64,000 nt of DNA, from the NCBI RefSeq assembly GCF_030936135.1, contig NC_082596.1, forward strand, positions 101,765,383 through 101,829,382, given 5' to 3'. A program made the translations under genes and the position numbers. The notes below the pieces were generated by a model. The model searched no databases. It had not been told where the DNA came from and worked only from the letters and a program-made list of their open reading frames with translations. Of this stretch, positions 63,561 through 64,000 are shown piece after piece. The first letter of the stretch is position 1, and each line of letters begins with the position of its first letter. This stretch comes from Gavia stellata (Eukaryota; Chordata; Aves; Gaviiformes; Gaviidae).

Positions 63561-64000
63561 TTCAACTACTATGGGCAGTTAAAGATGTTGGAAGAAAAAA
63601 GAAATTGTATCTTTTGCTAAATTAACTGCATCTCAAGGAGACTTGTACCCAAAGTTCTCACGATCAAGAATGATAAATGTATACAAAATCATAGTGGTAT
63701 TAGTAAGAAATCTGGATATCCTCTTTCTATTATATTTGTAAGGGTAAATTGAGTAGGTAAATATAAAACAGTGTTAGTGTGAATATGCCATTTCTTACCA
63801 ATGACTCATTCTCACTTTACTTTGTTGTGCCTGAACATGGGTAAGAGTAAAAAAGAAAAACTTAGGTTTTATTTAAATGTGTAATTCTTATTTTTAGAAG
63901 AGTCTGGACCCTTATTATTTGGATGATTTTGCCTAACTCAGGTGCCTTTTAGAAGATTAGCCTGCATCACTACTTTTCCCCTCTCTGCTACATCCAGAAT

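Noticed and set aside
30438..64000. Search for the CDYL chromodomain and middle exons
   Set aside because: No minus-strand frame has a chromodomain-like or lysine/serine-rich CDYL middle segment. They must be beyond 64000.

Overview
The window is from a bird nuclear genome. It is AT-rich and mostly non-coding, with long introns. It carries several CR1 LINE 3' ends, three of them sharing the CR1 tail with ATTCTGTG-type terminal repeats, and one LTR of a kind common in bird genomes. I see no bacterial-style operons, CRISPR arrays, rRNA or tRNA genes.

The one securely recognised gene is CDYL (chromodomain Y-like), on the minus strand. Five consecutive coding exons are present: 30437-30181, 29575-29403, 25979-25769, 21000-20857 and 19810-19652. 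They join in a single frame and encode the C-terminal 313 residues, that is, the conserved linker plus the whole enoyl-CoA-hydratase-like domain, ending ...KKIDEF-stop. The 3' UTR runs to lower coordinates, probably to about 17.8 kb. The chromodomain and middle exons are not in the window. Everything from 30438 to 64000 therefore appears to be one CDYL intron of at least 33.5 kb.

Layout from start to end. 1-12.8 kb is intergenic or unrecognised sequence with one isolated exon-like block (4187-4332) and a CR1 3' end (about 8581-9172). 12.8-15.95 kb holds four exon-like blocks on the plus strand, ending in a stop codon and an AATAAA. They look like the 3' end of an unrecognised gene or transcript converging on CDYL, with an internally deleted CR1 inside it. 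15.95-17.8 kb is the gap between the two convergent 3' ends. 17.8-30.4 kb is the 3' part of CDYL, with a 1.2-kb antisense CR1 in one intron. 30.4-64 kb is intron carrying an ancient CR1 (about 34.6-35.05 kb), an LTR antisense to CDYL (about 48.84-49.93 kb) next to an unexplained GC-rich block (48.2-48.84 kb), two sister CR1 copies (about 56.23-56.91 and 62.13-62.77 kb), a degraded CR1 (57.6-59.3 kb) and a GC-rich block near 63.2-63.55 kb.

The CDYL reading is firm. The plus-strand exon candidates rest only on splice signals and open frames and are tentative. I did not find a convincing new biological system. The best leads are the unrecognised convergent transcript, the rearranged CR1 copies, and the LTR with its 45-nt coding-phase repeat.
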